Shown piece after piece: positions 35,943 through 44,374 of a DNA stretch of 64,000 nt. A model generated the notes under the pieces. That model was not told the origin of the DNA, made no database searches, and saw only the letters and a list, made by a program, of their open reading frames with translations. The position numbers and the translations under genes are program-made. The DNA comes from Chitinophaga japonensis (GTDB lineage: Bacteria > Bacteroidota > Bacteroidia > Chitinophagales > Chitinophagaceae), in assembly GCF_007830125.1 (NCBI RefSeq), contig NZ_VLLG01000002.1, positions 124,001 to 188,000 on the forward strand. The letters are read 5' to 3'. Each line of letters starts with the position of its first letter. Position 1 is the stretch's first letter.

Positions 35943-36778
35943 ATCACTCCTTCAAACAGCAGCTCGTGTAAAATAGCGGCGGTGGCATTGCCATAGCTGC
36001 TTTCGCGGAAAAGTCCCACCCAGCGGATACCGTAAATAGCATTGGTGAGAAAGATCTCATCGGCATTTTCCAGGTCGCTGATGGTAAGCGGGCGCTCCTC
36101 AATACGGAAGGGCAGCTCGGTGCGGAGCAGGTATTTGCGCATTACGCCGCATACCCCGCCTTCGGACAGCGGGGGGGTAATAAGCCGCTGGTGCCGCACC
36201 ATAAATATATTGGCATTGGTGGTATCTGCTACCCGGCCATGGTGGTTCAGCAGGATGGCTTCATCCAGCATCTGCTGCCGGGCAAACATGGCGGCCATTA
36301 CATAGGCCAGGCAGTTATTGGACTTGATGCTGGACAGCTTATCGCTGCTTTTCCGGGCGTCCGGGAACACGTCTATGCTCAGCCCGTTCTCATTCAGCTC
36401 AAATATGCGCCGGCTCAGCTCCCCACACTGTATGATGAAATTCGGCGTATTATCCACTGGCTCATAAAAACCGCCGTTGGACCGGAACACGGTCAGCCGT
36501 ACCCTGGCCAGCCGGGATACGCCGTTCATGGCGCATAGTTCCGTGATCAATTCGGTGAAGTATTCTTTTGTGTAGTGGGGCGGCACTTCAAAATGCAGCC
36601 TGTTCATGCTGGTCAGCAGCCGCTCAATATGCAGATCGGCCAGCATTACCTGGCCCTGGTAAACCTTCATGGTTTCAAAACATCCGTCTCCATATCGAAA
36701 GGAACGGTTGTCTGCTGTCAAAATAGGTTCTGATCCGGGGACGAATCTTCCGTTATAACATATAAAACCAACTTGCAC
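35939..36778 (-). CDS. class IV aminotransferase (branched-chain / aminodeoxychorismate lyase-like)
   Basis: This 279-residue PLP enzyme of fold type IV has FRYGDGCFETMKV near the N-terminus, the lysine in SSIKSNNCLAYVMA, and the cofactor-phosphate region ADTTNANIFMV. The family includes branched-chain aminotransferase, D-amino-acid aminotransferase and 4-amino-4-deoxychorismate lyase (PabC); the sequence alone does not separate them, but the compact size favours a PabC-like or D-amino-acid type. The start is GTG. It lies 40 bases after scoB, at the end of a long minus-strand run. Confidence 0.82.
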   Translation of the reverse strand: MQVGFICYNGRFVPGSEPILTADNRSFRYGDGCFETMKVYQGQVMLADLHIERLLTSMNRLHFEVPPHYTKEYFTELITELCAMNGVSRLARVRLTVFRSNGGFYEPVDNTPNFIIQCGELSRRIFELNENGLSIDVFPDARKSSDKLSSIKSNNCLAYVMAAMFARQQMLDEAILLNHHGRVADTTNANIFMVRHQRLITPPLSEGGVCGVMRKYLLRTELPFRIEERPLTISDLENADEIFLTNAIYGIRWVGLFRESSYGNATAAILHELLFEGVI

Positions 36779-36818
36779 TTCGAACGCTTTTTATGTGACA
36801 GGTTGTAAGTATGTTAAG

Positions 36819-37481
36819 TTACGAAAAAATCTCCATCTCTCTTACTTCCCCTTCCACTATCAGCCGCCCGGCGGTTTTGGCCTGTATCTCCTCCACACTG
36901 ATGCCGGGGGCCCGCTCCAGTAACTTAAACCCGGCCGGTGTAACATCCAGCACCGCTAGGTCCGTTACGATCTTTTTTACGCAGCGCACCCCTGTGAGCG
37001 GCAGGGTACATTGAGGCAGCAGCTTGCTTTCTCCTTTGGGATTGGTGTGCATCATCGCCACGATGATGTTTTGGGCGGAGGCTACCAGGTCCATGGCGCC
37101 GCCCATGCCCTTTACCATTTTGCCGGGTATCTTCCAGTTGGCAATATCGCCGTTGTCTGCCACTTCCATAGCGCCCAGTACCGTGAGGTTCACCTTCCCG
37201 GCGCGTATCATGCCAAAGCTCTCGGCAGAGTCAAAAAAGCAGCCGCCCGGCAGCAGGGTCACCGTTTCCTTGCCGGCATTGATCAGGTCCGCATCCATTT
37301 CGGCTTCGGTGGGGTAAGGGCCCATGCCCAGCATCCCGTTCTCCGACTGCAGCATAATGGAGATGCCGGCCGGGATAAAGTTGGATACCAGCGTAGGAAT
37401 ACCGATCCCCAGGTTCACATACATACCATCCTCCAGCTCCTGCGCTATTCTTTTCGCTATACCATATTTATCTAAAGGCAT
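36819..37481 (-). CDS. scoB: 3-oxoacid CoA-transferase, subunit B
   Basis: This 220-residue beta subunit of succinyl-CoA:3-ketoacid CoA-transferase activates acetoacetate using succinyl-CoA. The catalytic glutamate lies in [12 protein letters not shown], and [12 protein letters not shown] and GGAMDLV are family segments. The alpha subunit gene scoA lies immediately upstream, separated by a heptad array (37492-37519). Confidence 0.94.
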   Translation of the reverse strand: MPLDKYGIAKRIAQELEDGMYVNLGIGIPTLVSNFIPAGISIMLQSENGMLGMGPYPTEAEMDADLINAGKETVTLLPGGCFFDSAESFGMIRAGKVNLTVLGAMEVADNGDIANWKIPGKMVKGMGGAMDLVASAQNIIVAMMHTNPKGESKLLPQCTLPLTGVRCVKKIVTDLAVLDVTPAGFKLLERAPGISVEEIQAKTAGRLIVEGEVREMEIFS

Positions 37482-37491
37482 AAATTAGTAC

Positions 37492-37519
37492 GAATTAAGA
37501 AGTAAGAAATAGGAATTAA
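37492..37519. repeat. heptad array between scoA and scoB
   Basis: Four 7-bp units (GAATTAA, GAAGTAA, GAAATAG, GAATTAA on the plus strand) fill most of the 49-base spacer between two subunit genes of one enzyme. Confidence 0.6.
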
Positions 37520-37530
37520 GAACATCCGCG

Positions 37531-38226
37531 TTACTGCATCCTCACCGTTTTCCTTTCTATCCGCTTCTCATAGTTCTTTCCCTGGAAAATGCGGTGCACA
37601 TAGATGCCGGGCACATGTACCTGGTCGGGGTCCAGCTCGCCGGGGGCTACCAGGTGCTCTACTTCTGCAATGGTGATCTGCCCGGCCTTGGCCATGGACG
37701 TGCTGAAATTGCGGGTGGTTTTACGGAACACGAGGTTGCCCAGGGTATCTCCCTTCCAGGCTTTTACCATGGCAAAATCGGCGTGCAGGGCCAGCTCCAT
37801 CAGGTAATGCTTCCCGTTGAACTCGCGCACCTCCTTGCCGTTGGCCACTTCGGTGCCATAGCCGGCGGGGGTGAAAAAAGCAGGTATGCCCATACCGGCC
37901 ATTTGTATGCGGGTAGCCAGGGTGCCCTGGGGGATCAGGTCTACTTCCAGCTCGCCGCTCAGCAACTGCCGTTCAAATTCGGCATTCTCCCCCACGTAGG
38001 AGGAAAGCATTTTTTTGATCTGCCGGGTCTGTAGCAGCAGGCCCAGACCAAAATCGTCCACGCCGGCATTGTTGGAGATACAGGTCAGTTGCTTCACGCC
38101 CTTGCGCACCAGGGCTGCAATACAGTTTTCAGGGATACCGCATAGCCCGAAACCGCCCAGCATCAGCACGGCGCCATCGGGCACGTCATGCAGGGCTTCA
38201 TCGGCATTCGCCACAACTTTGTTCAT
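37531..38226 (-). CDS. scoA: 3-oxoacid CoA-transferase, subunit A
   Basis: This 231-residue alpha subunit has the CoA-binding [10 protein letters not shown] near residue 25, [11 protein letters not shown], and the late segments [12 protein letters not shown] and [12 protein letters not shown]. It pairs with the following scoB to form the heterodimeric acetoacetate-activating enzyme. It starts 20 bases after the DUF4296 gene, so it is likely part of the coaBC-to-scoB run. Confidence 0.95.
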   Translation of the reverse strand: MNKVVANADEALHDVPDGAVLMLGGFGLCGIPENCIAALVRKGVKQLTCISNNAGVDDFGLGLLLQTRQIKKMLSSYVGENAEFERQLLSGELEVDLIPQGTLATRIQMAGMGIPAFFTPAGYGTEVANGKEVREFNGKHYLMELALHADFAMVKAWKGDTLGNLVFRKTTRNFSTSMAKAGQITIAEVEHLVAPGELDPDQVHVPGIYVHRIFQGKNYEKRIERKTVRMQ

Positions 38227-38245
38227 GTTTTGGTGTTTTAAAGGG

Positions 38246-38737
38246 TTAGCGCCGCCTTTTCAGAAAAGGCAGGATGGTATCTTGTTTTTTTGAAATTACA
38301 GTATTCTCCGGATATGGAAAAAAACGCCCCGGGTCAGCAGCATACTGCTCCTTTCTTTCTTCAGCCTCCTGTATGCGCCGGTATTGCGCAATGGACTCCA
38401 GCATCATTTCATACACTTCCTTGAGCCGGTCCGGGTGAGATTCATAATAGTGGTAGCTGTCCATGAACTTTTTCACGGATACCCCGTGCAGGTCCAGTAT
38501 CTGCCGGTAGTATTCCTTTACCTGCACCTGCCGCACGGAGTCCGGCAGGGGACCGCCCCGCATGGGGCTGACGTCGTAGCTGTGCGCATCTGCCAGGTTC
38601 ATGTCCACCAGTATGTCGCGCATGGCTTCCTTGGGCAGCACTCCCTCCGGCACACGGTCCGCCATGCCGCAGGCGGCGACGCACAGGAGCAGGCATACCA
38701 CCGCTATTTTTCGTATATCGTTCCTTATTCCGTTCAT
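38246..38737 (-). CDS. DUF4296-type lipoprotein
   Basis: This 163-residue lipoprotein has a signal sequence ending in lipobox VAAC and a helical body with the DUF4296 pattern ([22 protein letters not shown] near the start, [18 protein letters not shown] in the middle). The function of the family is unknown. It lies 10 bases after the PorD-like gene and 20 bases before scoA. The envelope location and position next to a T9SS-associated gene are the only clues. Confidence 0.78.
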   Translation of the reverse strand: MNGIRNDIRKIAVVCLLLCVAACGMADRVPEGVLPKEAMRDILVDMNLADAHSYDVSPMRGGPLPDSVRQVQVKEYYRQILDLHGVSVKKFMDSYHYYESHPDRLKEVYEMMLESIAQYRRIQEAEERKEQYAADPGRFFPYPENTVISKKQDTILPFLKRRR

Positions 38738-38747
38738 TACCTTTCCC

Positions 38748-39803
38748 TTATTTCATCTGCTGGTATTTGTTGGCGTTCGTTACGTCCATCTGGGCCAGCA
38801 TTTGCGCCGCGCGGCTCTTTTCCTGCGGGGGCGCTTTGGCGAATATCTTCAGCAGCTCGTCCGACTTGGCGGTGAAGAACACCTGCAGCAGCATGGAGTT
38901 GGGCACATCCTGGTGAATGGCGTACAGCATGTTCAGGCAGTTCATGATCACGCTGCGGCCCTTGTTGATGTTGTCGTACATTTCATCCAGGCCCTGCCGG
39001 TGGTACTGGTACATCACATCATGAAACCGGCTGAACTTGGCATTGAGCAGGTTATCCTGCAGCCAGTACCGGTTACGGTTACCCTCAAATGCTTTCCAGC
39101 CGGCAATGTCCTTGCCGTCCGGCGCATTGTTCACAATATTCAGCGCCCTTTTGAAAAAAGCGTCTCCACCGCGGGGCGAAAAGGAATCGTAGTCCAGCCC
39201 CAGTATGATGTATACGTAGTAAGCCAGCGTTGCCGTAAGGTTGGACACCAGCGGGTCGTTGGCCACCACGCGGTTATCGCTGAATTCCAGTGGCTGGAAC
39301 TCCACGTAGCGGAAAGCCACATTGTTATCCTGGGTATTCAGCAGGCTGGTCACGTAGCCGGAGTTGTACACCGGGCGGGTAGCCTGTATGGTGAGGGCCG
39401 CCTTGTAAGCGTTGGTGCCTATTTCCTGCTGTATGTTCAGCAGGAAATTGCATTCTATTCTTTCTGCGGGCGTATAGGCGTCGGAGGTCCAGCGGCGGTT
39501 ATTCAGGAATTCCCGGATAGCGTTTTGCAGGGTGGTAAATATCTTTTTATCTACGCCGGTCACCTGGTTGGCCACCACGGTCACATTAGCCCTGATCTCC
39601 TGGGCTTTCAAGCCGAAAGCCCAAAGCATAAAGCATAAAGCCAGAGTGGTCTTCAGGTGGATATAACGTCGAAAACCTGATACCGGTAATATAGGGTAGC
39701 CATTATTGTTACTGTTGCTAACACTTAATATAGGCGCTACATTGCTATGCGTGGCATTTTGAGCTTTTTGCTTTCTGCTTTCTGCCTTTTGCTTTTTATC
39801 CAT
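38748..39803 (-). CDS. porD: DUF4835 protein, PorD-type T9SS component
   Basis: The conserved body starts QEIRANVTVVANQV and runs about 295 residues to the end, matching DUF4835, annotated as type IX secretion protein PorD. Location is the envelope. ATG 39803 overlaps the coaBC stop by 8 bases (ATGGATAA), suggesting translational coupling, but it leaves an odd lysine/glutamine-rich N-terminus of about 50 residues before the signal peptide. A CTG at 39656 would give a normal signal peptide (LKTTLALCFMLWAFGLKA). Both the KQKAESRKQKA stretch and the hydrophobic signal core are encoded by heptad repeats. The start is therefore uncertain; the family call is good. Confidence 0.8.
   Translation of the reverse strand: MDKKQKAESRKQKAQNATHSNVAPILSVSNSNNNGYPILPVSGFRRYIHLKTTLALCFMLWAFGLKAQEIRANVTVVANQVTGVDKKIFTTLQNAIREFLNNRRWTSDAYTPAERIECNFLLNIQQEIGTNAYKAALTIQATRPVYNSGYVTSLLNTQDNNVAFRYVEFQPLEFSDNRVVANDPLVSNLTATLAYYVYIILGLDYDSFSPRGGDAFFKRALNIVNNAPDGKDIAGWKAFEGNRNRYWLQDNLLNAKFSRFHDVMYQYHRQGLDEMYDNINKGRSVIMNCLNMLYAIHQDVPNSMLLQVFFTAKSDELLKIFAKAPPQEKSRAAQMLAQMDVTNANKYQQMK
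39610..39795. repeat. inverted pair of AAAGCNN heptad arrays inside the 5' end of porD
   Basis: Five heptads at 39610-39644 (AAGCCGA, AAGCCCA, AAGCATA, AAGCATA, AAGCCAG) and five at 39761-39795 (GAGCTTT, TTGCTTT, CTGCTTT, CTGCCTT, TTGCTTT) are reverse complements of the same unit, 116 bases apart. They can fold into a long stem. Unlike the other arrays, both lie in an open reading frame. Confidence 0.7.
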
Positions 39804-41007
39804 TTTGCAATTCAATTATAGCCGATACGATATCCTGCGCCACTTCCAGCTTGGTTTTGAGCGGCAGCGCAGTTTCCCTGCCCAGGCGGTCAAACAGGGT
39901 CACTTTATTGGTGTCATGGTCAAAGCCTGCGCCATCATCTTTGAGGGAGTTCAGTACTACCAGGTCCAGGTTCTTTTCGTGCAGCTTTTTCAACGCATAT
40001 TCCTTCTCGTTGTTGGTTTCCAGTGAAAAACCTACCAGCAACTGGTCCTGCCCCTTGTTATTGCCCAGGGTGCGCAGGATGTCATGCGTTTTTTCCAGCT
40101 CCAGGGTCAGCCCGTCCTCCGCGCCTTTCTTGATCTTGGTGTCCACCACGGTTTTGGGCCGGTAATCCGCTACAGCCGCCGCCATCACCACAATGTCGGA
40201 CATCGGGTAGTTGGCAATGCAGCTATTGAACATATCCGCCGCCGTTTTTACGTGTATGGTCTCCACGCCGGGCACGGTGGGGGCATAACGGGTAGGGCCC
40301 AGCACCAGCTTTACGGTGGCGCCGGCCAGGGCCAGGGCGTCGGCCACAGCAATGCCCATCTTCCCGCTGGAGCGGTTGCTGATAAAGCGCACCGGGTCTA
40401 TCGGCTCCACGGTGGGGCCGGCGGTTACCAGCGCCAGCTTTCCTTTCAGGGGCAGCGCGGCGGTGGCGGGTGCGGTAAAATGCTGTTGCAGGAATTCCAG
40501 TATGTGCTCCGGCTCCGCCATGCGGCCTTCCCCGGTAAGACCACTGGCCAGTTCCCCGCTTTCCACGGGCAGCATCCGGTGACCATATGACAATAATTTT
40601 TCTACGTTGGCACGCGTGGAAGGGTGATGCCACATGTCCTCGTCCATGGCCGGCGCAAACAGCACCGGGCAGGTGGCGGACAGGTATACGGCCTGCAGCA
40701 GGTTATCGCACAGCCCCTGCGCCATTTTTGCGATGGTGTTGGCCGAAGCCGGGGCAATCAGCATCACGTCTGCCCAACGGCCCAGCATCACGTGGTTGTT
40801 CCAGCTCTGGTTATCATTGATATCCCGTAATACCTCCTGTTTGGATAAAGTGGACAGCGTTAAAGGAGTGATAAAATCGCAGGCGGCGGCGGTCATCACC
40901 ACCTTTACCTGGGCGCCTTCTTTTATCAGCAGGCGGACGAGGGAGGCCGCCTTGTATGCAGCAATGCTGCCGGATACGCCTAATAGGATCTTTTTTCCTT
41001 GTAACAT
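39796..41007 (-). CDS. coaBC: bifunctional phosphopantothenoylcysteine decarboxylase / phosphopantothenate-cysteine ligase
   Basis: CoaBC carries out two consecutive steps of coenzyme A synthesis. The 403-residue protein has the N-terminal flavoprotein CoaC domain ([16 protein letters not shown], catalytic histidine in [15 protein letters not shown]) and the C-terminal CoaB ligase domain from about residue 185 ([31 protein letters not shown]). The order and length are normal. It is preceded by a terminator after rpoZ and overlaps the PorD-like gene by 8 bases. Confidence 0.95.
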   Translation of the reverse strand: MLQGKKILLGVSGSIAAYKAASLVRLLIKEGAQVKVVMTAAACDFITPLTLSTLSKQEVLRDINDNQSWNNHVMLGRWADVMLIAPASANTIAKMAQGLCDNLLQAVYLSATCPVLFAPAMDEDMWHHPSTRANVEKLLSYGHRMLPVESGELASGLTGEGRMAEPEHILEFLQQHFTAPATAALPLKGKLALVTAGPTVEPIDPVRFISNRSSGKMGIAVADALALAGATVKLVLGPTRYAPTVPGVETIHVKTAADMFNSCIANYPMSDIVVMAAAVADYRPKTVVDTKIKKGAEDGLTLELEKTHDILRTLGNNKGQDQLLVGFSLETNNEKEYALKKLHEKNLDLVVLNSLKDDGAGFDHDTNKVTLFDRLGRETALPLKTKLEVAQDIVSAIIELQNG

Positions 41008-41040
41008 GTTGTGATATATGCAGACTTAACAAAGCAAGCT

Positions 41041-41077
41041 ACAAAACAAAAGCGGCAGAAAAAAATCGTTCTGCCGC
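41041..41077 (-). terminator. intrinsic terminator after rpoZ
   Basis: On the minus strand a 9-bp stem (41069-41077 with 41052-41060, GCGGCAGAA) is followed by TTTTGTTTTGT. It separates the bamD-rpoZ unit from coaBC. Confidence 0.78.
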
Positions 41078-41166
41078 CCTTACCGGTAGTGGATAGTCTT
41101 CCGTATACAGCCGGCTATTCATGACGGCGGGCCGTAAACGAATGACTGCCAACTTATTTGTGCTGA

Positions 41167-41508
41167 TCAACTGTACAGGTCATCATCATTCCTGCGGAAG
41201 TAGATCTTGTCTTCCAGGAACTCCTGTGTAGCCTGAATAGCCGGGTTGGCCATTCTTTCATAAAAGCGGGATATTTCTATCTGCTCTTTGTTCTCATGCA
41301 CTTCCTCCAGGTTGTCCGTGTGGCTGGCAAACTCCTCCAGCTTGGAGTGCAGCTCTTCCTTCACAGATATGTTGATCTGGTTGGCGCGCTTGGCGATCAC
41401 GGCAATGGATTCGTACAGGTTGCCGGTTTTACCTTTGATCTCTGTGGTATTTTTGGTCTCCACCCAGGGGTTGATACTACTGGTAAGACCTCTCTTTATT
41501 TTGCTCAT
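41167..41508 (-). CDS. rpoZ: DNA-directed RNA polymerase omega subunit, Bacteroidota type
   Basis: This 113-residue protein has the omega-like core NLYESIAVIAKRANQI near residue 31, followed by an acidic helical tail and an ending (FRRNDDDLYS) typical of the family in Bacteroidota. Omega binds the beta' subunit and stabilises RNA polymerase. It lies 12 bases downstream of bamD and upstream of coaBC, an order also known from other members of the phylum. Confidence 0.86.
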   Translation of the reverse strand: MSKIKRGLTSSINPWVETKNTTEIKGKTGNLYESIAVIAKRANQINISVKEELHSKLEEFASHTDNLEEVHENKEQIEISRFYERMANPAIQATQEFLEDKIYFRRNDDDLYS

Positions 41509-41520
41509 TGTCCGGTAGCT

Positions 41521-42444
41521 TTAGTTTTTGTTATCAGAATTATTAAGCGTGTTGATCGTTTCGTTGATAGTGCTGCGGCTGGTGCTGTCTGCCTTTGCGG
41601 CTTTGGCCCGGCGTGCGCGCTCCTTTTCGATGCGCGCCAGTTGGTTGTCCAGGTCCTTGATATTGTTCTGGGCCATGCCATAGTACCGTTCGGCGTCGTC
41701 CTTAACCTTGCTGTTGGGATAATGGTCGGCAAAGTCCAGGTACTCGGTTACCACTTCCTCATAACGTTCTTTCTGCCTTTCCAGTACACTGTTCTTCGCA
41801 TAATCGTAATAAGCCTTGATAGCCATATACTTATAGCCGTCGCTCTTGTCGGAGTCCGGGTAGTTGCGCAGCAGGTTCTTGAAAGCGATGGCAGCGGCCT
41901 TATAATATCCCAGGTTGTAGTACAGCTCTGCGCTGTTATACTCCTTTTTCTCCAGCTTGCGGCGGCAAAGCTCTATCACCAGGTTGGCCTCCGCTACTTT
42001 GTCGGATGTAGGGTAGTTATTGATAAAGGTCTGCATGGCGGAGATCGCCTTTACAGTATTGGTCTGGTCCAGTGATACCCGGGGCGACTGTTTATAGTAG
42101 CAGTAAGCCTGCATATAGTCCACCTCCAGCGCGTGGGGGCTGTTGGGGAAAGCGTCCAGGTAATTCTTGAAGTGGAAGGCCGCCTGCACATAGTCCTTTA
42201 CATAATAGGAACAGTAGGCGTACTTGTAATAGATCGGCTCAAACTTGTCCGTGCCTTTGTATACGGGAAACAGCTCCTCATACAACAGTTGGGCCTGGGT
42301 GTACTTCTTCTTCTTGTAAAGCTTGTCTGCATAAGCCAGCTTCCGCTCAAAGTCTTTACTTTTCTCGATCCTGCGCAGCTCATTATTACAGGCAACGGTG
42401 GCAACCAGGGCAAAGAGACTGATGTATAATAAAAATTTCCGCAT
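41521..42444 (-). CDS. bamD: outer membrane protein assembly factor BamD
   Basis: BamD is the essential lipoprotein of the beta-barrel assembly complex. The 307-residue product has a lipobox (VATVAC) and several TPR repeats (about 25-265, for example YTQAQLLYEELFPVY and YKAAAIAFKNLLRNYPDS). A charged, probably disordered C-terminal tail starts near residue 270. It heads the minus-strand run and is divergent from mraZ across a 362-base spacer. An exact -7 element sits 10 bases before the start. Confidence 0.9.
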   Translation of the reverse strand: MRKFLLYISLFALVATVACNNELRRIEKSKDFERKLAYADKLYKKKKYTQAQLLYEELFPVYKGTDKFEPIYYKYAYCSYYVKDYVQAAFHFKNYLDAFPNSPHALEVDYMQAYCYYKQSPRVSLDQTNTVKAISAMQTFINNYPTSDKVAEANLVIELCRRKLEKKEYNSAELYYNLGYYKAAAIAFKNLLRNYPDSDKSDGYKYMAIKAYYDYAKNSVLERQKERYEEVVTEYLDFADHYPNSKVKDDAERYYGMAQNNIKDLDNQLARIEKERARRAKAAKADSTSRSTINETINTLNNSDNKN

Positions 42445-42454
42445 AAAAGAAGGG

Positions 42455-42462
42455 CAAAGTTA
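42455..42462 (-). promoter_or_regulatory. -7 promoter element of bamD
   Basis: On the minus strand the sequence is TAACTTTG, an exact TAnnTTTG match 10 bases before the bamD ATG. Confidence 0.5.
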
Positions 42463-42597
42463 AGAATTAAATGTAAATGTAAGGCCGGACAATATTGGCC
42501 GTTGTTAAAATTTTGCAAAAAATTGATTTGTAATTACTTGTCAGCAGGCCGTCTGGCGGGAAAGGCAGCCTGCGGAGGTTTCAGGGGCAATCAGCCA

Positions 42598-42719
42598 TTA
42601 TCCACAATTTATATACCGTTTTCAACAGGTTATTAACAATACAGCCTCAACTATCCACATCTCCCCCGGGCTCACCCTGTGCAAAACCTTGGTTTCAGGC
42701 AATTCCCTGCTGTGGAAAA
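42598..42719. promoter_or_regulatory. cluster of DnaA-box-like sequences in the bamD-mraZ spacer
   Basis: A perfect TTATCCACA lies at 42598-42606. One-mismatch boxes to TTATNCACA are at 42651-42659 (CTATCCACA), 42678-42686 (reverse, TTTTGCACA) and 42711-42719 (reverse, TTTTCCACA). Weaker two-mismatch copies lie at 42619 and 42630. Flanks at about 42460-42540 and 42714-42746 are AT-rich. This could be a DnaA-controlled promoter region or part of a replication origin. Confidence 0.5.
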
Positions 42720-42744
42720 AATTTATAATTCATTTTTTCGTTAA

Positions 42745-42781
42745 AAAGTGGGAAAAAGTGTTATTTTGTGTTAGAAAATGG
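42745..42781 (+). promoter_or_regulatory. MraZ operator (autoregulatory box) upstream of mraZ
   Basis: Four 7-base repeats at exact 10-base spacing, AAAGTGG (42745), AAAGTGT (42755), TTTGTGT (42765) and AAAATGG (42775), precede the mraZ ATG at 42807. Tandem repeats of this type are the known binding sites of MraZ, which represses its own cluster. TTATTTTG at 42761-42768, one mismatch from the -7 consensus, lies within the repeats. Confidence 0.7.
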
Positions 42782-42806
42782 ATTTCAAGGACTTTCGCCC
42801 CACTGT

Positions 42807-43262
42807 ATGGTTGGTTTTCTGGGAGAATATGAAGCAACGCTGGACGCAAAAGGGCGCTTTCTACTACCTGCTGGCTTTAAAAAGCAGTTGGCAGAAGGCG
42901 CCGGGGAGCAGTTTGTGCTGAACAGGGGGTTTGAAAAGTGTCTGACCTTGTATCCGATGAATGAATGGCAGCCCATTTTTGAACGTATCAGCAAGTTGAA
43001 CGATTTTGATCCGAAAGTTAGAGAATTCCGCCGCTATTTTCTGAACGGCGCCACTATTCTGGAACTGGACAGCGCGGGGCGGCTGCTGATTCCCAAAAAC
43101 CTGATGACGCATGCCAGCCTGGAAAAAGATATTGTGCTGGCTTCGGCAACGAACAAGATCGAGATCTGGGATAAAAGTAAGTACCAGGAGTTCTTTGAAA
43201 ATTTCTCACCAGGGGCCTTCAGTGATCTGGCGCAACAGGTAATGACAGGAGGTCAGATGTAG
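42807..43262 (+). CDS. mraZ: transcriptional regulator MraZ
   Basis: MraZ is a ring-forming AbrB/SpoVT-like regulator and the first gene of the dcw cluster. The 151-residue protein contains two related half-domains with the DNA-binding signatures EYEATLDAKGRFLLP (near residue 6) and ILELDSAGRLLIPKNL (near residue 80). ATG 42807 was chosen because the family begins MVGFLGEYE and because the upstream frame overlaps the operator repeats. The stop codon TAG is part of the heptad array starting at 43256. Confidence 0.93.
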   Translation: MVGFLGEYEATLDAKGRFLLPAGFKKQLAEGAGEQFVLNRGFEKCLTLYPMNEWQPIFERISKLNDFDPKVREFRRYFLNGATILELDSAGRLLIPKNLMTHASLEKDIVLASATNKIEIWDKSKYQEFFENFSPGAFSDLAQQVMTGGQM

Positions 43263-43341
43263 GAAGTAGGATACAGGATGCAGGAAGCGGGATGTAGGAA
43301 AGGGCACGATCATCATACCTCGTACTTCATACTTCCTTCTT
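43256..43341 (+). repeat. heptad hairpin between mraZ and rsmH
   Basis: Six purine-rich heptads at 43256-43297 (GATGTAG, GAAGTAG, GATACAG, GATGCAG, GAAGCGG, GATGTAG) are followed by four pyrimidine-rich ones at 43314-43341 (CATACCT, CGTACTT, CATACTT, CCTTCTT). The second tract is largely complementary to the first, so the spacer can form an imperfect stem. The first heptad contains the mraZ stop. Confidence 0.7.
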
Positions 43342-43357
43342 CAAATAGGAAACACAC

Positions 43358-44272
43358 ATGGAAGATGGACACCAATATCACCTGCCCGTACTGCTGCAGG
43401 AAGCCATTGAGCACCTGCAGATACGCCCTGACGGCACTTATGTGGACGCAACCTTTGGCGGCGGCGGCCATGCCAGGGCCATACTGGCGCAACTGAACGA
43501 GCAGGGCCGGCTGCTGGTCTTTGACCAGGATGAAGATGCCTACCGTAACCGCATACCGGACAGCCGCGTCATCTTTATCCAGCAAAACTTCCGGCACCTG
43601 CAGCGTTTCCTGAAACTGCACAGGGCCACGGAAGTGGATGGCATACTGGCGGACCTGGGCGTATCCAGCTACCAGTTTGACACAGCGGACAGAGGTTTCA
43701 GCACCCGCTTTGAAGGCAGTATGGATATGCGGATGGACCAACGTTCCCCCCTCACAGCAGCGCAGATACTGCAAACCTACACGGAACCGCAGTTGCACCT
43801 GCTCTTCCAGGACTACGGGGAGGTGACCAACGCCCGTACACTGGCCAAAACCATTGTACAGCAGCGCAAAACACATCCCATGCGCACCATCAGCGAATTC
43901 AAGTCCCTGATACAGCCCATCGTAAAAGGCAATCCGCAAAAGTACCTGGCACAGGTGTTCCAGGCCCTGCGCATTGCGGTGAACGACGAGCTGGGGGCGC
44001 TGAAAGAACTGCTGCTGCAATCTACCCAGGTATTAAAGCCTGGCGGCAGGCTGGCCATTATCACCTTCCACTCGCTGGAAGACCGGCTGGTGAAAAATTT
44101 CATGAAAACTGGAAATTTCGAGGTCCAGGACACATCCTACGCTTTCACCACCGACATTCCCCCTAAGATTTTTAAACTGATTACCAAAAAACCAATTATT
44201 GCAGGCGCCGCGGAACTTAAGCTGAATCCAAGAGCCAGAAGCGCCAAGTTGAGAGTAGCGGAGAGGATCTAA
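43358..44272 (+). CDS. rsmH: 16S rRNA (cytosine(1402)-N(4))-methyltransferase
   Basis: RsmH (MraW) methylates C1402 of 16S rRNA in the ribosomal P site. The 304-residue protein has HLPVLLQEAIEHL, the SAM-binding DATFGGGGHARAIL, ADLGVSSYQFD, and the C-terminal ITFHSLEDRLVKNFM and NPRARSAKLRVAER blocks. It is the second gene of the dcw cluster as in most bacteria. Confidence 0.96.
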   Translation: MEDGHQYHLPVLLQEAIEHLQIRPDGTYVDATFGGGGHARAILAQLNEQGRLLVFDQDEDAYRNRIPDSRVIFIQQNFRHLQRFLKLHRATEVDGILADLGVSSYQFDTADRGFSTRFEGSMDMRMDQRSPLTAAQILQTYTEPQLHLLFQDYGEVTNARTLAKTIVQQRKTHPMRTISEFKSLIQPIVKGNPQKYLAQVFQALRIAVNDELGALKELLLQSTQVLKPGGRLAIITFHSLEDRLVKNFMKTGNFEVQDTSYAFTTDIPPKIFKLITKKPIIAGAAELKLNPRARSAKLRVAERI

Positions 44273-44284
44273 ACCAGTATGTGA

Positions 44285-44362
44285 ATGGTGCAGACCTGCA
44301 GATGGACAAATGATTGACAACATCCTATTCATTTGCGCATCTGCATAGCTGCATATCAAATA
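44285..44362 (+). repeat. period-8 inverted arrays between rsmH and ftsL
   Basis: Octamers ATGGTGCA, GACCTGCA and GATGGACA (44285-44308) are followed by ATTTGCGC, ATCTGCAT, AGCTGCAT and ATCAAATA (44331-44362). The TGCA-containing cores can pair across the spacer. The second block ends 12 bases before the ftsL start. Confidence 0.55.
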
Positions 44363-44374
44363 ATTAAAAAAGTG

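Noticed and set aside
42598-42719. Firm annotation of this region as oriC
   Set aside because: The box cluster is suggestive, but without genome-wide skew or the position of dnaA it cannot be separated from a DnaA-regulated promoter, so it is listed only as a candidate.
43256-43341. Possible CRISPR array from short regular repeats
   Set aside because: The repeats are contiguous 7-bp units without spacers, are degenerate and end in an inverted half; no cas genes are present.
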